Assembly (NCBI GenBank): GCA_025455225.1
Contig: JALOMY010000123.1
Location: 1 to 8,184 of the forward strand
DNA: 8,184 bases
Direction of reading: 5' to 3'
DNA from: Cyclobacteriaceae bacterium
Lineage (GTDB): Bacteria; Bacteroidota; Bacteroidia; Cytophagales; Cyclobacteriaceae
Below the pieces are notes generated by a model that was not told the origin of the DNA, searched no databases, and saw only the letters and a list, made by a program, of their open reading frames with translations. A program made the translations under genes and the position numbers. This document shows positions 5,524-8,184 of this stretch, piece after piece. Each line of letters begins with the position of its first letter. The stretch's first letter is position 1.

Positions 5524-8184
5524 TTATTTACTGATTTTATAAGCAAAACTTAGTGCAAGCTGTTGACCGATTTTATATCGCATGATGGGCGCATCTTCTG
5601 ACTTTACATCGATCTTTATGTTCTGATCGGTGTCCTGATAGAATCGGTATTCAGCATTCAGCAGGTTCTGAATATTAAATTTCGCCTCAAATTTTCCGAA
5701 GCGTTTCGTGATCTGCAGATCCAGTGAATTACGGGGCATTTCATAAATGGACGGATAAAGATTATCACCCACCTGGAAAATGCGTTGGCCAAATACATTG
5801 TAGGCGATCGAAGTTGAAAATCCGCTGGCTTCATCCATATAATACAATCCCATGTTAATCAAGTAAGGAGATTGTCCTTGTAGCTGACGCTTGCGGTTTT
5901 GAAAACCAACATTTTCACCCAAATCCACTTCTGAGAAGATGTAAGACGCGTTCAGGTTAACAGACATATTGCGCAGGAACCGGGATACACCCAGGCTGGC
6001 CAACGACTTTCTGAATTCAAATTCGGCACCATATGCCGTAGCCTTATCCGCATTGGCAAAGGTAGCTTGTGGGTTTTCTGTGGTGAGCTGTAAACGTGTT
6101 TCTATAGGGTTGGTAAATGATTTATAAAATACTCCGAAGCTGATCAGCTCACCCGGGTTGGGATACGATTCCCAACGTAAATCCAGGTTGTCGATATTGG
6201 CAGTCTTTAAGGTATCATTTCCGTAGATACCCATATCCATTTCAAAATTATAGAAGAAGAAAGGCGCCAGTTCCCTGAATTCAGGACGGTTTACAGTTTT
6301 TGAATACGTTAAGCGAAATAAAGAACGATCGGTGAGGTTATAAGCTGTATTGATAAACGGAAGTGGTGAAATAATCGGGTTGTCTATTACAACCGGACCG
6401 AAATCATTCTGCGAATTTAACTTTTGCTGATTGCTCTCAACGCGTATTCCACCTGAGATATCAAATTTGCCCAACGGTAGAGACCCGGAAATATAACCGG
6501 CAATTAGCGTATTCTCCCCTGTATACCGATCAGAAGCACGTGTACCTTCTTCAATCACAAAACCATCCTGAGCTTTAATATTTTCAGGAGCAAAAATGTC
6601 AGAAAGCGGTAAACGTATTAATTCTTCGCCTACAGCCGGGTCAAAGAAACCAGGATAGAGGTAGGAGATATAACGTGCATTGAATTCGCGTTTCCGTTGT
6701 TCGAAATAGTATCCGGCTTTAATAGAAGGTGCTCTTTTTTCATCTGGATTACCAAACTTCTTTTCAATGTTAATTCCATTGTTGATGCTGCTTTCATTTA
6801 GGGTTGAATAAAACCGGCCTGCATCAAATGGATTGGAGCTGGGCGGAATCTGCATCTGGTAACCTTCTTCGCCAGATGATACCAAACGGAATGTTCTAAA
6901 GCGTCTGAAATCAGGTTCATTGCGATCGATGTGGTTATAGCCGGCCAGCCACTCCAGTGAAAGTCCGGTAGCACCAAGTTGATGTGTACCTTGAAGTTGT
7001 CCGGAATAAATAAACCGGTTGTTGTAACGGTATGCATAATTCAGGTAAAACCGGTCGGCATTTAAGAATAAATCCTGTCCATCGCGAATGATGGTCTGAT
7101 CCTCGCCTAACAGATTAAGCAAGTTCTTAAACTCAATCTTATTTCGTTCATTGATTCTAAATGCCCAGTTGGAAATACCGCTTATTCGAACATTGTTCTC
7201 ATAATACTGATCCTTGTAATCAAAGCGAAGCTGCTCTACCTGATTATTGGCAATTACGTAACGGTTGAAAGCTACATCTTTTTGCAAATAGGAATTGGAA
7301 TACCCGATGCTGTTCAGTGTGCTTATGCCCAATCCTTTGATTTTAAAGCTTTGGGAAAATTCCATCTTGGCTGCAAAGTCCATTGGAGCTGCACCCGTTG
7401 AATAGTCGAAATTATTGACCAGCGACTTTCCGGCCTGTTCGCGTAAAGAAGATGTTCGGCTTGAATTCTGAAGTGTTGCTGTTGAAGGAAATCCATCCGG
7501 TAAGCTTCTAAATCCATTATCAAATCCGAATTTATCGGTACTGCTTCCCTGGCTTCTGCTGAAATCCTCGAAAGTTGTTCCAACACGATAGCCAACACCG
7601 GTTTCAAATTTGAAATAGTTTTCATCGGTAGCCTGCTTGGTCACCACTTGAATAACACCTCCGGCAAAATCACCTGGCAGTTCAGGAGCTCCTGATTTAT
7701 AAATTAAAATCTGATCGATGGCACCACTTGGAATCAGATCAAATGAAAATGAACGCTTGTCAACTTCGGTGCTTGGGCCGATGGCCCGGTTAATCATCAC
7801 CTGGTTATAACGCTCGTTAACACCGCGAATCATTACGAAACGCTCAGAAGATATACCGCTTACAACCAATTTGCTTTCACGGATTGAGTTAATCAGCGAT
7901 AAGTCAGTGCTGATTTCTCGGGTTCCCTGAACCACAACTTCTTCGAGTTCCATGGCATCTTCCTGCATGGCCACATTGATTGTGGTGATTTTTCCAGATT
8001 CAACATCAACAACTAAATCAGGCACTGTATGTGTCTTGTACGTAATGAATGAAATGACTAATGAATACGTACCGGGTTTAACATTGGCGATAGTGAATTT
8101 ACCTTCAAGGTCGGTAGCACTTCCAACCTGGGTTCCCTGAATAAATACGTTTGCCCCGATAATTGATTCACCGGTTTTTGAATC
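5524..8184 (-). CDS. TonB-dependent outer-membrane receptor with carboxypeptidase-regulatory-like N-terminal domain (5' end beyond the right edge)
   Basis: The frame is open to the right edge, giving 886 visible residues; the signal peptide is outside the window. A GTG at 8025 is not the start, because the 53 residues before it (for example SIIGANVFIQGT and ATDLEGKFTIANVKPGTY) are clearly the carboxypeptidase-regulatory-like domain (PF13715 type), spanning visible residues 1 to about 75. The plug follows: EEVVVQGT (81-88), MIRGVNERYNQVMINR (118-133), and IPSGAIDQILIYKSGAPELP with GDFAGGVIQVVTK (about 151-183). The rest is a 22-strand-type beta-barrel with many aromatic-rich strands such as TDRSLFRLTYSKTVNRPEFREL and a last strand near LALSFAYKISK. 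It imports an unknown substrate across the outer membrane, powered by TonB-ExbB-ExbD. The PELPGDFAGG plug type recalls the broad iron/siderophore or carbohydrate TonB-receptor group rather than a SusC with its SusD. The downstream beta-helix lipoprotein is the likely partner. It ends with its own terminator. Confidence 0.94.
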   Translation of the reverse strand, partial: DSKTGESIIGANVFIQGTQVGSATDLEGKFTIANVKPGTYSLVISFITYKTHTVPDLVVDVESGKITTINVAMQEDAMELEEVVVQGTREISTDLSLINSIRESKLVVSGISSERFVMIRGVNERYNQVMINRAIGPSTEVDKRSFSFDLIPSGAIDQILIYKSGAPELPGDFAGGVIQVVTKQATDENYFKFETGVGYRVGTTFEDFSRSQGSSTDKFGFDNGFRSLPDGFPSTATLQNSSRTSSLREQAGKSLVNNFDYSTGAAPMDFAAKMEFSQSFKIKGLGISTLNSIGYSNSYLQKDVAFNRYVIANNQVEQLRFDYKDQYYENNVRISGISNWAFRINERNKIEFKNLLNLLGEDQTIIRDGQDLFLNADRFYLNYAYRYNNRFIYSGQLQGTHQLGATGLSLEWLAGYNHIDRNEPDFRRFRTFRLVSSGEEGYQMQIPPSSNPFDAGRFYSTLNESSINNGINIEKKFGNPDEKRAPSIKAGYYFEQRKREFNARYISYLYPGFFDPAVGEELIRLPLSDIFAPENIKAQDGFVIEEGTRASDRYTGENTLIAGYISGSLPLGKFDISGGIRVESNQQKLNSQNDFGPVVIDNPIISPLPFINTAYNLTDRSLFRLTYSKTVNRPEFRELAPFFFYNFEMDMGIYGNDTLKTANIDNLDLRWESYPNPGELISFGVFYKSFTNPIETRLQLTTENPQATFANADKATAYGAEFEFRKSLASLGVSRFLRNMSVNLNASYIFSEVDLGENVGFQNRKRQLQGQSPYLINMGLYYMDEASGFSTSIAYNVFGQRIFQVGDNLYPSIYEMPRNSLDLQITKRFGKFEAKFNIQNLLNAEYRFYQDTDQNIKIDVKSEDAPIMRYKIGQQLALSFAYKISK

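Noticed and set aside
7323..7625. Minus-strand 100-codon open frame inside the TonB receptor gene
   Set aside because: It lies wholly within the receptor's coding sequence in another frame, and its product shows no domain or signal; it is a shadow of a real gene. The same holds for the other short frames inside the LOG, SDR, coiled-coil and beta-helix genes.
8023..8025. GTG as the start of the TonB receptor
   Set aside because: The upstream codons to the window edge encode the expected first strands of the carboxypeptidase-regulatory-like domain, so the true start is outside the window.

Overview
The window looks like a piece of a Bacteroidota chromosome, most likely from the Cytophagales side of the phylum. 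The evidence is a TonB-dependent receptor with an N-terminal carboxypeptidase-regulatory-like domain, lipoproteins whose lipobox cysteine is followed by charged residues, a lytic transglycosylase N-terminus of the Bacteroidota type, near-absent Shine-Dalgarno sequences, and -7 boxes of the form TAnnTTTG upstream of several genes. Base composition is moderate and even. I see no sign of phage, insertion sequence, CRISPR array, tRNA or rRNA.

Layout from left to right. A minus-strand housekeeping cluster holds the N-terminal part of a membrane-anchored lytic transglycosylase (cut by the left edge), a LOG-family nucleotide phosphoribohydrolase, and a TIGR01777-type atypical SDR 'epimerase' that starts at TTG. 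All three read leftwards with gaps of 56-59 bases, so they could be co-transcribed. A 39-base divergent gap separates the SDR from the only plus-strand gene, a secreted protein with a long C-terminal coiled coil that I cannot assign to a named family. That gene converges on an orphan minus-strand lipoprotein, and the two stop codons overlap inside the palindrome TTAATTAA.

The right half holds an outer-membrane pair on the minus strand: a TonB-dependent receptor (its 5' end beyond the right edge) followed by a 573-residue lipoprotein with an Ig-like N-terminal domain and a predicted parallel beta-helix body. The lipoprotein's C-D-D-E-E-E start resembles a surface-export signal. The order receptor-then-lipoprotein recalls SusC/SusD, but there is no SusD. 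I infer that the lipoprotein is a surface partner or substrate-capturing lid for the receptor; the substrate is unknown.

Transcription signals are unusually readable here. Two minus-strand intrinsic terminators, one after the receptor and one after the beta-helix lipoprotein, each have an 11-bp stem closed by a G-U wobble that exists only in the minus-strand RNA, followed by six U. Each is followed downstream by a perfect TAnnTTTG box leading into the next gene. The beta-helix gene and the orphan lipoprotein therefore appear to have their own promoters. No gene-free stretch exceeds 300 bases.
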